A stretch of DNA of 64,000 nucleotides, from positions 1,371,501-1,435,500 of the forward strand of contig NZ_CP133988.1 in NCBI RefSeq assembly GCF_031582885.1. The letters run 5' to 3'. Both the position numbers and the translations under genes were made by a program. This document shows, in pieces, positions 47,501-56,008 of the stretch. Within the stretch, counting starts at the first letter, position 1, and each line of letters opens with the position of its first letter. The notes below the pieces were generated by a model. That model saw nothing but the letters and a program-made list of their open reading frames with translations. It made no database searches and was not told the DNA's origin. This stretch comes from Streptococcus parasanguinis. Lineage in GTDB: Bacteria; Bacillota; Bacilli; Lactobacillales; Streptococcaceae.

Positions 47501-50147
47501 TACACCTGCAACATTTGAAGATGGCTCAACAACCAAGACTATTCCTGGTGAAGGAACTTACACTGTTGCTCCAGACGGAACCGTAACCTTTGTTCCAGAA
47601 AAATCATTCACAGGAGAAGGTACAGGCGTAACGGTGAAACGTGTCGATAAGAACGGTACTCCAGTTACTGCTAAGTACACACCAACTGTGACACCGGTAA
47701 CACCAACAGCAAGTCCAGCTGAATCAGAAGCTCCTCAAGGTGTGGTTCAAACTGGAACTGTAACCTTCACTGAAGGTGACCCAGTTGCACCAATCGACAA
47801 GGATACCATTACTCTTCTAGACGAAAATGGTCAGCCAGCAGAATCTGTAGTTGCTAAATCACCAGCAGGTGATGTGATCGGTACCTTCACTGTTGATAAA
47901 GAAACAGGTGTTGTGACCTTCACACCAACGGATAAATCTTACTCAGGTGATGTTGTTCCAGTTAAGGTTCAAGGTAAAGATACAAACGGAACAGTTGCTG
48001 AGACAACTTACACACCGAAGATCACTCCAGTTGTACCAACTGCTGATCCTGCAACATCGACAGATATCCAAGGTAAAACACAAACAGGTACACCAAGCTT
48101 CACACCTGGTAACCCTGCAATCCCAATGGATGATGATGTACCAGCTACCTTTGAAGATGGTTCAACAACAAAAGTTATTCCAGGAGAAGGAACTTACACA
48201 GTTGCTCCGGACGGAACCGTAACCTTCGTACCAGAAAAATCATTCACAGGAACAGGTACAGGCGTAACAGTGAAACGTGTTGATAAGAACGGTACTCCAG
48301 TTACTGCAACTTACACACCAACTGTAACACCTGTTACACCAACTGCAACTTCAGCAGTATCTACTGATGTGCAAGGTGCAACACAAACTGGTAAACCTGT
48401 ATTTACTGAAGGTGACAGCAGTGTACCAATGAACGATGATGTTCCAGCAACATTTGACGATGGTTCAACTACGAAGACAGTTGAAGGTGTTGGTACTTAT
48501 ACTGTAGCCCCAGACGGAACAGTGACATTTGTACCTGAAAAATCATTCGTCGGAACTGCACCAGCTGTAACTGTGGTTCGTGAAGATAAGAACGGAACAA
48601 AAGCTTCCGCAACTTACACACCAACCGTAACGCCTGTTACACCAACTGCAAGTCCAGCAGTATCTACTGATGTGCAAGGTGCAACTCAAACAGGTAAACC
48701 TGTATTTACTGAAGGCGACAGCCGTGTACCAATGAACGACGATGTTCCAGCAACATTTGACGATGGTTCAACTACGAAGACAGTTGAAGGTGTTGGTACT
48801 TACACAGTAGCCCCAGACGGAACAGTGACATTTGTACCAGAGAAATCATTTGTTGGAACTGCACCAGCAGTGACAGTGGTTCGTGAAGATAAGAACGGAA
48901 CAAAAGCTTCCGCAACTTACACACCAACCGTAACGCCTGTTACACCAACAGCTGATCCTGCAACATCTACAGATATCCAAGGTCAAACCCAAACAGGTAA
49001 ACCAAGCTTCACGCCTGGTAACCCAAGTGTACCAATGGATGATGATGTGCCTGCAACCTTTGAAGATGGATCAACAACAAAAGTTATTCCAGGAGAAGGA
49101 ACTTACACCGTTTCTCCAGACGGAACCGTAACCTTTGTACCAGAAAAATCATTCACAGGAACAGGTACAGGCGTAACCGTGAAACGTGTTGATAAGAACG
49201 GTACACCAATAACCGCTACTTACACACCAACAGTAACACCAGTTACACCAACTGCAGAATCAGTTACTTCAATTGGTAAGAAGGGTCAAACCCAAACAGG
49301 CAAACCAACCTTCACAGAAGGTGATAGCCGTGTACCAATGAATGACAAAGTTCCAGCAACATTTGAAGATGGTTCAACTACGAAGACAATTCCAGGTGTT
49401 GGTACATACACTGTAGCAGCAGACGGAACCGTAACCTTCACACCAGAACCTGAATTCACTGGAACTGCACCAGCTGTAACAGTGGTTCGCGAAGATGTGA
49501 ACGGAACCAAAGCTTCTGCAACTTACACACCAACTGTCCTTCCAATCACTAAGTTTGTTGATAAAGAAGGTAAGGAAATCCCAGGATATCCTGCAGTTGA
49601 TGGAGAAGAACCAAAAGCTGAAATTCCAGGTTACCGCTTTGTGGAAACGAAGAAATTGCCTAATGGTGATACTGAACACGTCTATGAAAAAGTTACAACT
49701 TCATACGTAGATGAAAATGGGGATCCTATCCCAGGTAACCCTACAGAAGATGGGGAACAACCGAAGAAGGATATCCCAGGTTATGACTTCGTGAAGACTG
49801 TTGTAGATAAAGATGGAAACACTCAACATATCTACAAGAAGACTGTGACACCAACTCCAATGCCGGATCCAACTCCGACACCAGAGCCACAGCCACAGCC
49901 ACAGCCTACTCCACAACCGCAACCAATACCAGAACCACAACCTACTCCACAACCAAAACCAGAAGAACCAACGATTCCTGTCGTTCCAGAAACGAAAGAA
50001 GAAGTGAAGTATATTGATCCACAAAATCCTACTGCACAACTTCCAAACACAGGAACAAAAGAATCTTCTACTGCTGGTCTTGCAATCTTTAGTGCTTTAG
50101 CAGGTCTCTCATTATTCGGATTTGCAAAACGCAAAAAAGAAGACTAA
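41562..50147 (+). CDS. Giant CshA-like LPXTG fibrillar adhesin
   Basis: 2861 residues. A YSIRK-type signal (FSIRKLNVGVCSVLLG, about 13-28) is followed by an Ala/Ser/Thr-rich segment (about 37-150). A non-repetitive region (about 190-710) includes a GEVED-like stretch (GWVDFNQNGKFDEDE, then GEVEDF). Next come one divergent and 17 recognisable CshA-type repeats (about 845-2660), many exactly 101 residues. Two MucBP-like modules (IPGY/EDGEQPKKDIPGY types, about 2665-2765), a Pro/Gln/Thr stretch and an LPNTG anchor with hydrophobic helix and KRKKED tail (LPNTG begins at residue 2827) complete it. CshA proteins form surface fibrils that bind fibronectin and other cells. Sortase A should anchor it. 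Ribosome site TGGAGG precedes ATG 41562. Confidence 0.93.
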   Translation: MGKDLFNDRISRFSIRKLNVGVCSVLLGTLVMVGTAASAAAEEKTDTTSENVAAVTAASEAPEASTATATSAASTAETTSTAATTYEASPAVTAAATSTAPASTSQASSTSTAASATSSAPATSTTSEKPSLEVAPPANKAAEAASTTTNKKEEIAAGVEAPATETPAVTAETSGGKRRTRRAIGDPNDESLIGDDVEDATSTPKVEKPGFTTNVDAKSMASQISWLDFGDVANWRGTTTVLVPKSEVKPTENLEEKLALQVGSTYTKEIMPGYVVTVKVKSLKPFQATEIYKKRMENQGATEAEKATYDPNAKNGYVSGVTSNAAKQAFNNGEEAKIVADAQNNWTEIRFENIDTKTKKTTISSALNGGNIGVQFEISATFRGKTVKPAIVMADGESANPGELVMFTTNGEGWQHIGEWKKFTRPKTSVTYEPQDTENLFGPNPKFNNTNLNQLRRSTEVGPEKKPVAWKYFGNPDKVTGGLGTGIFGPNISEGNRTVPIVMTRGASEVGLYIASGGKQSAMLGFFPLDEGDAPESYGKAVHTIATVDGVTGAKVNQPYLGNVSPDMDENTTLDWFGDDKATTADEGINQLLPDELKGTTNEMIKMDRTRPGNYKLSVQAHTDGASEAHIYGWVDFNQNGKFDEDERSNLATITQDGTVELTFANSKTYVDPSVNELGARVRIAKKANEIESPTGMAFSGEVEDFKTQITHPPKGEFKETSGPQATKQTATVTFTARGEHKYEPNSHAVIDETVEPYIVDKDGNRATLDADGYYVVPGQGKYKITANGKDVDVEFIPEDNFLGTADGISIRRSDNNGYDTGWSTKFPDQEPNINGQLNTMDGQYVPTVTPIEIEGVDKTSTDVQGATQKETPTFNTTATNLNGDKISITPSAEYPAKLVDPATGRTTDEPSVTVEGEGTYTINPTTGEVTFTPEPSFTGTAKGVEVTLSAPVGRNKNGKVQEEYIKTATAKYTPTVTPITVTPTDKVSADVQNVPQTQTPTFDLSSDKTAQITSKKLVDPATGQPTDETTVTVAGEGTYTIDPTTGAVTFTPEKDFVGTATGVTVQATATITNADGKTATITSDATYTPTVVAAVPTASPATSKDIQGATQTGTPTFAGKTVQVNGEDKAITIKENSYTLLDNDGNEVTSTPAYAADGTTEIGTYSIDPTTGQVTFTPSDKSYTGAVTPAKVQAESSNGIKVDTTYTPEIVPVTPTATPAETEDIQGATQTGKPEFKGGTVTVDGVEKTVEINEDVPAKFDDGSTTKTVEGVGTYTVASDGTVTFVPEKSFVGTAPAVTVVREDKNGSKASATYTPTVLPVTPTATPAETTDIQGATQKGKPEFKGGTVTVDGVEKTVEINEDVPATFDDGSTTKTVEGVGTYTVAADGTVTFVPEKSFTGKAPAVTVVREDKNGTKASATYTPTVTPVTPTATPAETTDIQGATQTGKPVFTEGDSRVPMNDDVPATFDDGSTTKTVDGVGTYTVAADGTVTFVPEKSFTGKAPAVTVVREDKNGTKASATYTPTVTPVTPTATPVETTGKQGQTQTGKPVFTEGNSRVPMNDDVPATFDDGSTTKTVDGVGTYTVAADGTVTFVPEKSFTGKAPAVTVVREDKNGTKASATYTPTVTPVTPTATPAESTGPQGLVQTGTVTFTEGDEVAPINKDSITLLDENGQPAASVEAKSPAGDVIGTYTVDKDTGVVTFTPTDKSYSGDVVPVKVQAADANGTTVETTYTPKITPVVPTSEDATSTDIQGQTQSGKPTFTEGNPNVPIDEDTPATFEDGSTTKTVDGEGTYTVAPDGTVTFVPEKSFTGTATGVTVKRVDKNGTEITAKYTPTVTPVTPTATPAESTDIQGATQTGKPKFTEGDSRVPMNDDVPATFDDGSTTKTVDGVGTYTVAADGTVTFVPEKSFVGTAPAVTVVREDKNGTKASATYTPTVTPVTPTAEDTTSTDKQGQTQTGTPTFTPGNPNVPMDDDTPATFEDGSTTKTIPGEGTYTVAPDGTVTFVPEKSFTGEGTGVTVKRVDKNGTPVTAKYTPTVTPVTPTASPAESEAPQGVVQTGTVTFTEGDPVAPIDKDTITLLDENGQPAESVVAKSPAGDVIGTFTVDKETGVVTFTPTDKSYSGDVVPVKVQGKDTNGTVAETTYTPKITPVVPTADPATSTDIQGKTQTGTPSFTPGNPAIPMDDDVPATFEDGSTTKVIPGEGTYTVAPDGTVTFVPEKSFTGTGTGVTVKRVDKNGTPVTATYTPTVTPVTPTATSAVSTDVQGATQTGKPVFTEGDSSVPMNDDVPATFDDGSTTKTVEGVGTYTVAPDGTVTFVPEKSFVGTAPAVTVVREDKNGTKASATYTPTVTPVTPTASPAVSTDVQGATQTGKPVFTEGDSRVPMNDDVPATFDDGSTTKTVEGVGTYTVAPDGTVTFVPEKSFVGTAPAVTVVREDKNGTKASATYTPTVTPVTPTADPATSTDIQGQTQTGKPSFTPGNPSVPMDDDVPATFEDGSTTKVIPGEGTYTVSPDGTVTFVPEKSFTGTGTGVTVKRVDKNGTPITATYTPTVTPVTPTAESVTSIGKKGQTQTGKPTFTEGDSRVPMNDKVPATFEDGSTTKTIPGVGTYTVAADGTVTFTPEPEFTGTAPAVTVVREDVNGTKASATYTPTVLPITKFVDKEGKEIPGYPAVDGEEPKAEIPGYRFVETKKLPNGDTEHVYEKVTTSYVDENGDPIPGNPTEDGEQPKKDIPGYDFVKTVVDKDGNTQHIYKKTVTPTPMPDPTPTPEPQPQPQPTPQPQPIPEPQPTPQPKPEEPTIPVVPETKEEVKYIDPQNPTAQLPNTGTKESSTAGLAIFSALAGLSLFGFAKRKKED
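44100..49545 (+). repeat. Tandem CshA-type repeat array inside the adhesin
   Basis: Seventeen consecutive units that begin with a VTPVTPTA-like strand and end with TYTPT. Unit starts are visible, for example, at 45840, 46143 and 46446, exactly 303 bases apart. Three sequence types recur: A (DSRVPMNDDVPATFDDG), B (TLLDENGQPA with KSPAGDVIG) and C (GNPNVPMDDDTPATFEDG). From unit 6 the order is A A B C A C B C A A C A. DNA identity between some units is high enough to invite recombination and assembly error. Confidence 0.9.
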
Positions 50148-50165
50148 GCTAACTTGTGGCTAAGA

Positions 50166-50192
50166 AAAACCGCGAAAATCTCGCGGTTTTTT
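50166..50192 (+). terminator. Terminator after the adhesin
   Basis: AAAACCGCGA (50166-50175) with TCGCGGTTTT (50181-50190), 5-base loop, then more T. Confidence 0.95.
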
Positions 50193-50293
50193 CTGTTTGT
50201 ATTTAAAAAAATATCCTACAAACTAGATAGTTGAAATCAGTCTTTTATAAGAAAATTTGATAAAATAGAAGTATCAGTGTAAAGGATGAGAGA

Positions 50294-50803
50294 ATGAAAA
50301 AGATAATTGGTATCTGGGCTCAGACTGAAAATGGCATTATTGGAAAGGACCAAGTCATGCCTTGGCATCTGCCAGCGGAGCTTCAGCATTTCAAAGAAAC
50401 AACCATGGGGCAGGTGATTCTCATGGGAAGAGTAACCTTTGATGGAATGAATAAAAGGGTTCTACCAGGTCGGACTAGCATTATCTTAACGCAAGACCAA
50501 GCCTACGATCCTGAAAATGATGCTGTACTCGTCATGCACAGCAAGGAAGAAGTCTTGGACTGGTATCAGAACCAAGAGAAGAATCTTTACATTATTGGAG
50601 GTAGTCAGATTTTAAAGCTCTTCTCTGACCAGTTAGAAGAATTGATCCAGACCATGATTCATGCAACGATTGATGGAGATACATTGGCACCAAAATTTGA
50701 AGAGAACCGCTATGAAAGAGTCCGTCAAGTCCATCATCCGAAAGATGAGAAGAACCCATATGATTTTACGGTCAACTATTATAAGAGAAAGGATTTAGAC
50801 TAA
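50294..50803 (+). CDS. folA: Dihydrofolate reductase
   Basis: 169 residues. Reduces dihydrofolate with NADPH and is the trimethoprim target. N-terminal IIGIWAQTENGIIGKDQVMP (about 4-23) has the family's first strand and Met20-like loop; WHLPAEL (about 24) is followed by the folate-binding acidic residue. LMGRVTFDGM (about 49) and IIGGSQI (about 100) bind NADPH. The promoter may be TAAAAT at about 50261. Its stop shares a base with a small ORF at 50803 (TAATG). Confidence 0.95.
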   Translation: MKKIIGIWAQTENGIIGKDQVMPWHLPAELQHFKETTMGQVILMGRVTFDGMNKRVLPGRTSIILTQDQAYDPENDAVLVMHSKEEVLDWYQNQEKNLYIIGGSQILKLFSDQLEELIQTMIHATIDGDTLAPKFEENRYERVRQVHHPKDEKNPYDFTVNYYKRKDLD

Positions 50804-50973
50804 TGGAGCGAAGTGTCTTTGGTTTTTTTACAGCTGTCCTATGTGTCATCTGTTTGATTTGCGCCTTACAAACCTTTCGTAAAAAACGGTTTGGCCTCGC
50901 TATTTTATTCTTACTAAATGCTTTTACCAATCTTGTGAATTCTATTCACGCTTTTTACATGACCTTATTTTAA
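50803..50973 (+). CDS. 56-residue membrane protein coupled to folA
   Basis: A short gene starting in the folA stop codon (TAATG). The product has two hydrophobic helices (about residues 5-22 and 30-48) separated by TFRKKRFG, and ends SIHAFYMTLF. A similar small protein between folA and clpX is likely in other streptococci, but this is from memory of gene order and needs checking. The function is unknown. It lies 38 bases before clpX. Confidence 0.6.
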   Translation: MERSVFGFFTAVLCVICLICALQTFRKKRFGLAILFLLNAFTNLVNSIHAFYMTLF

Positions 50974-51011
50974 ACTAAATAGAAACAGAAAATGACAGAA
51001 AGAGGAAATAC

Positions 51012-52244
51012 ATGCCAACGAATCAAAATAATGATATGATGGTTTATTGTTCATTTTGCGGAAAGAGTCAAGATGAAGTCCAAAAAATCATTGCAGGAAA
51101 CAACGCGTTTATCTGTAATGAATGTGTCGAGTTAGCCCAAGAAATTATTCGTGAGGAGCTAGCAGAAGAAGTTCTTGCAGACCTTAGCGAAGTTCCAAAA
51201 CCAATCGAATTGCTCAATATTTTGAACCACTATGTGATCGGTCAAGATCGTGCCAAACGTGCTCTTGCTGTAGCAGTATACAACCACTACAAACGCATCA
51301 ACTTCCACGATACGCGCGAAGACGAGACAGATGTTGAATTGCAAAAATCAAACATCCTCATGATTGGTCCTACTGGTTCAGGTAAGACTTTCTTAGCCCA
51401 AACCTTAGCACGTAGCTTGAATGTCCCATTTGCCATTGCAGATGCAACAGCCTTGACAGAAGCTGGTTATGTGGGTGAAGACGTTGAAAATATTCTTTTG
51501 AAACTTCTTCAAGCGGCTGATTTCAACATCGAACGTGCTGAACGAGGAATTATCTATGTCGATGAAATCGATAAGATCGCTAAGAAGAGTGAAAATGTTT
51601 CTATCACACGTGACGTTTCTGGTGAAGGGGTACAACAAGCCCTCTTGAAGATTATCGAAGGAACTGTCGCTAGTGTCCCACCACAAGGTGGACGCAAACA
51701 CCCACAACAAGAGATGATCCAAGTGGATACCAAGAATATTCTCTTCATCGTGGGTGGGGCTTTTGACGGGATCGAAGAAATTGTCAAACAACGTCTCGGT
51801 GAAAAAGTCATCGGTTTCGGTAAGAACAATAAAGCTATTGATGAATCAAGCTCTTACATGCAAGAAATCGTGGCAGAAGATATTCAAAAATTCGGGATTA
51901 TCCCAGAATTGATCGGACGTCTTCCAGTCTTTGCTGCTCTTGAGCAATTGACAGTTGACGACCTTGTCCGTATCTTGAAAGAGCCACGCAATGCCTTGGT
52001 AAAACAATATCAAACCTTGCTCTCTTATGATAATGTTGAATTGGAATTCGATGATGAAGCCCTTCAAGAGATTGCCAATAAAGCCATCGAAAGAAAAACA
52101 GGAGCTCGTGGACTTCGTTCGATTATCGAAGAAACGATGATGGATGTCATGTTTGAAATTCCAAGTCAAGAAAATGTCAAACTTGTTCGAATTACAAAAG
52201 AAGCTGTAGATGGAACTGAAAAACCAATTCTCGAAACAGCCTAG
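51012..52244 (+). CDS. clpX: ClpX, ATPase subunit of ClpXP protease
   Basis: 410 residues. An N-terminal zinc-binding domain (CSFCGKSQ and CNEC, about 13-38) recruits adaptors and substrates. The AAA+ module has Walker A GPTGSGKT (about 118), Walker B IYVDEIDK (about 181), the pore loop around GYVGED (about 154), and sensor-2 GARGLRSI (about 362). It unfolds tagged proteins for ClpP. AAAGAGGAAATAC precedes ATG 51012. engB follows after 11 bases, the common clpX-engB pairing. Confidence 0.97.
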   Translation: MPTNQNNDMMVYCSFCGKSQDEVQKIIAGNNAFICNECVELAQEIIREELAEEVLADLSEVPKPIELLNILNHYVIGQDRAKRALAVAVYNHYKRINFHDTREDETDVELQKSNILMIGPTGSGKTFLAQTLARSLNVPFAIADATALTEAGYVGEDVENILLKLLQAADFNIERAERGIIYVDEIDKIAKKSENVSITRDVSGEGVQQALLKIIEGTVASVPPQGGRKHPQQEMIQVDTKNILFIVGGAFDGIEEIVKQRLGEKVIGFGKNNKAIDESSSYMQEIVAEDIQKFGIIPELIGRLPVFAALEQLTVDDLVRILKEPRNALVKQYQTLLSYDNVELEFDDEALQEIANKAIERKTGARGLRSIIEETMMDVMFEIPSQENVKLVRITKEAVDGTEKPILETA

Positions 52245-52255
52245 AAAGATAAAAT

Positions 52256-52858
52256 ATGGAAATTAACACACATAATGCGGATATCCTCTTAAGCGCTGCA
52301 AATAAGAGTCATTATCCTCAAGATGAGATTCCAGAAGTTGCACTTGCCGGTCGATCCAATGTCGGCAAGTCTTCTTTTATTAATACTCTCTTAAATCGAA
52401 AAAACCTGGCCAGAACATCTGGAAAACCAGGAAAAACTCAATTGCTCAATTTCTTCAATATTGATGATAAACTTCGGTTGGTAGACGTACCTGGTTATGG
52501 CTATGCCCGTGTCTCTAAAAAAGAGCGAGAGAAGTGGGGGCGGATGATCGAAGAATACCTCACTAGTCGTGAGAACTTAAAAGCAGTCGTTAGCCTGGTT
52601 GATTTTCGTCACGAACCTTCTGCAGATGATGTTCAGATGTATGAATTCTTAAAATATTATGAGATCCCTGTGATCTTAGTAGCGACCAAGGCAGATAAGA
52701 TTCCACGTGGAAAATGGAATAAACATGAATCCATCATTAAGAAAAAACTAGATTTTGATCCATCAGACACTTTCATTGTCTTTTCTTCGGTAACCAAGGA
52801 AGGACTAGAGAAGTCATGGGATGCTATTTTGGAAAATGCGTTTTACGAAATAAATTGA
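52256..52858 (+). CDS. engB: EngB/YsxC, ribosome-biogenesis GTPase
   Basis: A 200-residue TrmE-Era-type GTPase needed for late 50S assembly. G1 is GRSNVGKSS (about 32-40), G3 is DVPGYG (about 76-81), G4 is TKAD (about 143-146) and G5 is SSVTKEG (about 177). It starts at ATG 52256 with a modest ribosome site (AGAAAGATAAA). A terminator stem begins in its stop codon. Confidence 0.95.
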   Translation: MEINTHNADILLSAANKSHYPQDEIPEVALAGRSNVGKSSFINTLLNRKNLARTSGKPGKTQLLNFFNIDDKLRLVDVPGYGYARVSKKEREKWGRMIEEYLTSRENLKAVVSLVDFRHEPSADDVQMYEFLKYYEIPVILVATKADKIPRGKWNKHESIIKKKLDFDPSDTFIVFSSVTKEGLEKSWDAILENAFYEIN

Positions 52859-52882
52859 AATGACATGAAAATGTCATTTTTG
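52858..52882 (+). terminator. Terminator after engB
   Basis: AAATGACAT (52858-52866), loop GAAA, ATGTCATTT (52871-52879), then TTG. Confidence 0.85.
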
Positions 52883-53007
52883 TTTTGGATTTATCTCGCA
52901 ATTGTAATAGAAGTGTAATATAAGTGGCTTTGTTTTCTTCTATTTATATGGTATAATCTCTATAAAGATAAAAGATGATAAAAAATTAATTGGAGATAAA
53001 TTGTATT

Positions 53008-53712
53008 ATGAAAAAGAAAATACGGAATAAAACGAAATTATTTGGTTTGTTCGTTTCTGTATTAGCAGTGGGGACATTTGCTGCTGCTATGAGCGAGCAC
53101 GTAACATCAGTTGGTGCTAATGATGGAACTTACCAAGCATACTCAGACCCAACTGAAGCTTTCATCTCACAAATTGGTGAGTCAGCTCGTCAGCTTGGTC
53201 AAGAGAATGATCTTTATGCTTCAGTTATGATTGCACAAGCGATCTTGGAAAGTGGATCAGGGCAGTCTGGTTTGTCTTCCTATCCACACTACAACCTTTT
53301 TGGGATTAAAGGAAGTTATGCTGGGCAATCTGCAGTGATGCAAACTTGGGAAGATGATGGTGCTGGAAATGCGTATACGATTAATGATGCTTTCCGTTCA
53401 TACCCATCTTACTATGAATCATTGCAAGACTATGTAGCAGTTTTGAAACAAGGACATTTTGCAGGTGCTTGGAAGAGTAACACATCAAGTTATCAAGACG
53501 CAACAGCAGCTTTGACAGGTGTTTATGCGACAGATACTAGCTACTACGCAAAGCTCAATCATATCATTGAAACCTATAATTTGACTCAATATGATTCACC
53601 AAATGTTCAGGGTGGTATCACTGGTTCGGTATACAATCCATATCGTCAACAGTTCACTTCACAAGAAATCTTGAATTTGGATATCGCTTGGGCGAACCGT
53701 TTAAACTATTAA
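53008..53712 (+). CDS. Secreted GH73 glucosaminidase (autolysin)
   Basis: About 234 residues. A signal peptide (KKKIRNKTKLFGLFVSVLAV start, cleavage near GAND at about 36) is followed by a GH73 peptidoglycan hydrolase domain. FISQIGESARQLGQENDLYA leads to IAQAILESGSGQS with the catalytic Glu (about 77), then PHYNLFGIKG and the FRSYPSYYESLQDYV segment. It should cleave GlcNAc-MurNAc bonds in the wall. No separate wall-binding repeat domain is present. ATG 53008 is used; the upstream in-frame start at 52990 lies inside the AT-rich leader. The promoter TATAAT lies at about 52953. Confidence 0.88.
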   Translation: MKKKIRNKTKLFGLFVSVLAVGTFAAAMSEHVTSVGANDGTYQAYSDPTEAFISQIGESARQLGQENDLYASVMIAQAILESGSGQSGLSSYPHYNLFGIKGSYAGQSAVMQTWEDDGAGNAYTINDAFRSYPSYYESLQDYVAVLKQGHFAGAWKSNTSSYQDATAALTGVYATDTSYYAKLNHIIETYNLTQYDSPNVQGGITGSVYNPYRQQFTSQEILNLDIAWANRLNY

Positions 53713-53716
53713 AAAA

Positions 53717-53743
53717 GAAAAGCAGGCAAATGCCTGTTTTTTT
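53717..53743 (+). terminator. Terminator after the GH73 gene
   Basis: CAGGCA (53723-53728) and TGCCTG (53731-53736) with flanking A and T runs that extend the stem. Confidence 0.85.
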
Positions 53744-53871
53744 ATTATTTCTCAGTATATGATTTAAAACGTATATATTATAAATTCAAGAATTCTTCCT
53801 GAAAACCTTTTCAAACTTTTCTCTCTATGATATAATGATTTTATTCACAAACATTATATAAGGAGAATATT

Positions 53872-54669
53872 ATGTCTGAATCTAATTTCATTCAAAAAGT
53901 AGGAGCGGCGTGTAATAAGAAAGAGGATCTCTATCAGAAATCTAAAACGCGCTATGCAGTCCGTTCTATTTTTGCTGGAGGATTTCTTACTTTAAGTACG
54001 GCGGTCGGAGCAGTTGCCGCAGACTTATTAAATACCTTTGTACCTGGATCTGGTCGTTTTCTATTTCCATTCATCTTTGCCTGGGGCTTGGTTTATCTCC
54101 TATTCTTAAATGCGGAATTAACCACCTCAAATATGATGTATTTGACGGCGGGTACCTATCTAAAGAAAATTCATTGGAAGAAAGCGCTGGAAATTCTTCT
54201 TTATTGTACCTTCTTTAATTTAATTGGTGCTTTAATCGTCGCTTTTCTTTTCAATCAAACAACTGCCTTTGCACATATCGATCCAAAAGGTTTCCTAGCC
54301 ACGGTAGCAGAAAATAAACTCCAACGAGGCAATCAAGTGGTTTTCTTTGAAGGAGTTATTGCCAATATCTTCGTAAATATTGCTATTCTTTCTTATCTAT
54401 ATTTCAAAGATGAAACAGCCAAGGTTCTCTTAGCCCTCTCAGCTATCTATATGTTTGTCTTTATGACCAATGAACACTTGGCAGCAAACTTTGCTTCCTT
54501 CTCATTATTAAGCTTTAATTCAGTATCTAGCCAATTACCGCATTTTGAGTTTTTAAATATTTTACGACATTATTGCGTGACTTTCTTTGCCAACTGGGTA
54601 GGAGGAGGAGTTCTAATGGGACTAGCCTATGCTTGGTTGAATAATATCAAGAGTCTTTATAACGATTAA
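53872..54669 (+). CDS. Formate/nitrite transporter (FNT) family channel
   Basis: 265 residues, six membrane helices. Family marks: AGGFLTLSTAVGAV (helix 1, about 35-48), the FVPGSGRFLFPFIFAWGLVYL helix with the Gly-rich break, LNAELTTSNMMYL (the first re-entrant loop, about 82-94), and FMTNEHLAANF (second half, about 199-209). Such pentameric channels pass formate, lactate or nitrite with protons; the ion is not told by sequence. AAGGAG precedes ATG 53872. Confidence 0.85.
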   Translation: MSESNFIQKVGAACNKKEDLYQKSKTRYAVRSIFAGGFLTLSTAVGAVAADLLNTFVPGSGRFLFPFIFAWGLVYLLFLNAELTTSNMMYLTAGTYLKKIHWKKALEILLYCTFFNLIGALIVAFLFNQTTAFAHIDPKGFLATVAENKLQRGNQVVFFEGVIANIFVNIAILSYLYFKDETAKVLLALSAIYMFVFMTNEHLAANFASFSLLSFNSVSSQLPHFEFLNILRHYCVTFFANWVGGGVLMGLAYAWLNNIKSLYND

Positions 54670-54697
54670 AAAATATAAAAAAAGTTTGCAAAAGTAC

Positions 54698-54726
54698 TTG
54701 CATTCTTTTTTTATATATGATAAACT
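54698..54726 (+). promoter_or_regulatory. rplJL promoter
   Basis: TTGCAT (54698-54703) and TAAACT (54721-54726) separated by 17 bases, directly before the L10 leader. Confidence 0.75.
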
Positions 54727-54727
54727 A

Positions 54728-54870
54728 ATCTACGGTTTGAAAAAACTGCCTAAGACAGTAGGGGAGCTCGACTCATAAAGATCCTACCGAGGACAAAACG
54801 TATCAATTAAAAGAAGCGTATTGTACTTTCGTGTCTAGGTTTGGGCGCGTTTTTCTTTTGGAAAAATTCC
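54728..54870 (+). promoter_or_regulatory. L10 leader RNA
   Basis: The untranslated leader before rplJ carries CTGCCTAAGACAGTAGG and CCTACCGAGGACAAAACG, and closer to the gene TCGTGTCTAGGTTTGGGCGC followed by a T run. This matches in order and content the L10 leader of Firmicutes, a kink-turn-containing mimic of the 23S site bound by L10(L12)4. L10 excess shuts off its own operon, probably by attenuation at the T-rich segment near 54855. Confidence 0.85.
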
Positions 54871-54903
54871 CCAAGCAAAATAATTACGGAGGTGAACACA
54901 CTA

Positions 54904-55404
54904 ATGAGTGAAGCAATTATTGCTAAAAAAGCGGAACTTGTTGACGTGGTAGCTGAAAAAATGAAAGCTGCTGCATCAATCGTCGTTGTAGATTCTCGCG
55001 GTTTGACAGTTGAGCAAGATACAGTTCTCCGTCGCAACCTTCGCGGAAGCGAAGTTGAGTTTAAAGTTATCAAAAACTCAATCTTGCGTCGTGCAGCTGA
55101 AAAAGCTGGTCTTGAAGATCTTGCATCTGTATTCGTTGGACCTTCTGCAGTAGCATTTTCTAACGAAGATGTTATCGCACCTGCGAAAATCTTGAACGAT
55201 TTTGCAAAAGACGCTGAAGCACTTGAAATTAAAGGTGGTGCAATCGAAGGCGCTGTCGCATCTAAAGAAGAGATTCTTGCACTTGCAACTCTTCCAAACC
55301 GCGAAGGACTTCTTTCTATGCTCCTTTCTGTACTTCAAGCGCCAGTGCGCAACGTTGCTCTTGCAGTCAAAGCGGTTGCAGACAACAAAGAAGACGCAGC
55401 TTAA
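54904..55404 (+). CDS. rplJ: Ribosomal protein L10
   Basis: A 166-residue base of the ribosomal stalk. An N-terminal globular domain ([20 protein letters not shown], then [12 protein letters not shown] and [17 protein letters not shown]) binds 23S rRNA. The C-terminal helix (about 135-160) holds L7/L12 dimers. ATG 54904 follows GGAGGTGAAC; an upstream in-frame start at 54841 would lie within the leader RNA. rplL follows after 75 bases. Confidence 0.97.
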   Translation: MSEAIIAKKAELVDVVAEKMKAAASIVVVDSRGLTVEQDTVLRRNLRGSEVEFKVIKNSILRRAAEKAGLEDLASVFVGPSAVAFSNEDVIAPAKILNDFAKDAEALEIKGGAIEGAVASKEEILALATLPNREGLLSMLLSVLQAPVRNVALAVKAVADNKEDAA

Positions 55405-55479
55405 TCTTAAGCTACGCAGCGTAGCCTAGCTACAAAAAAATAAAAACATAAAATTAAAACTTATTTGGAGGAAATAACA

Positions 55480-55848
55480 ATGGCATTGAACATTGAAAAC
55501 ATTATTGCTGAAATTAAAGAAGCTTCAATCCTTGAATTGAACGATCTTGTAAAAGCTATCGAAGAAGAATTTGGTGTAACTGCAGCTGCTCCTGTAGCTG
55601 TTGCTGCAGCTGGTGCTGCTGACGCAGGTGCTGCTAAAGATTCATTCGATATCGAATTGACATCTGCAGGCGACAAGAAAGTCGGCGTTATCAAAGTTGT
55701 ACGTGAAATCACTGGTCTTGGTCTTAAAGAAGCTAAAGAACTTGTTGATGGTGCACCTGGTGTCATCAAAGAAGGTGTTGCAGCTGCTGAAGCTGAAGAA
55801 ATCAAAGGTAAATTGGAAGAAGCTGGAGCTTCAGTTACTCTTAAATAA
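55480..55848 (+). CDS. rplL: Ribosomal protein L7/L12
   Basis: A 122-residue stalk protein that recruits translational GTPases. The N-terminal dimerisation helix pair is followed by an Ala/Gly-rich hinge (about 38-54). The C-terminal domain has [20 protein letters not shown] (about 67-86). ATG 55480, after TTGGAGGAAA, is used rather than 55465. A strong terminator ends the operon. Confidence 0.98.
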   Translation: MALNIENIIAEIKEASILELNDLVKAIEEEFGVTAAAPVAVAAAGAADAGAAKDSFDIELTSAGDKKVGVIKVVREITGLGLKEAKELVDGAPGVIKEGVAAAEAEEIKGKLEEAGASVTLK

Positions 55849-55868
55849 TAGAGTTTCCAATCAAAATC

Positions 55869-55898
55869 AAAACCGAGGTTTAGGCCTCGGTTTTTTTT
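55869..55898 (+). terminator. Terminator of rplJL
   Basis: AAAACCGAGG (55869-55878) with CCTCGGTTTT (55885-55894), 6-base loop, then T. Confidence 0.95.
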
Positions 55899-56008
55899 GT
55901 GCATTCTTTCTTTTATGATTTTTACAAGCCCTGTATCATCAAATATTTCATTGAGATACGACAAGATTGTTGTTATAATAGGGATATTCGATGAACTAAG
56001 GAGAAGGT

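Noticed and set aside
44100..49545. Long regular repeats suggestive of a CRISPR or satellite array
   Set aside because: The repeat period is about 303 bases, in one open reading frame, and translates to CshA-type 101-residue modules; there are no short palindromic repeats with unique spacers.
49701..50134. Open frames on the minus strand under the adhesin C-terminus
   Set aside because: They are shadows of the Pro/Gln-rich coding repeats, give low-complexity Trp/Leu/Gly products and have no ribosome site.
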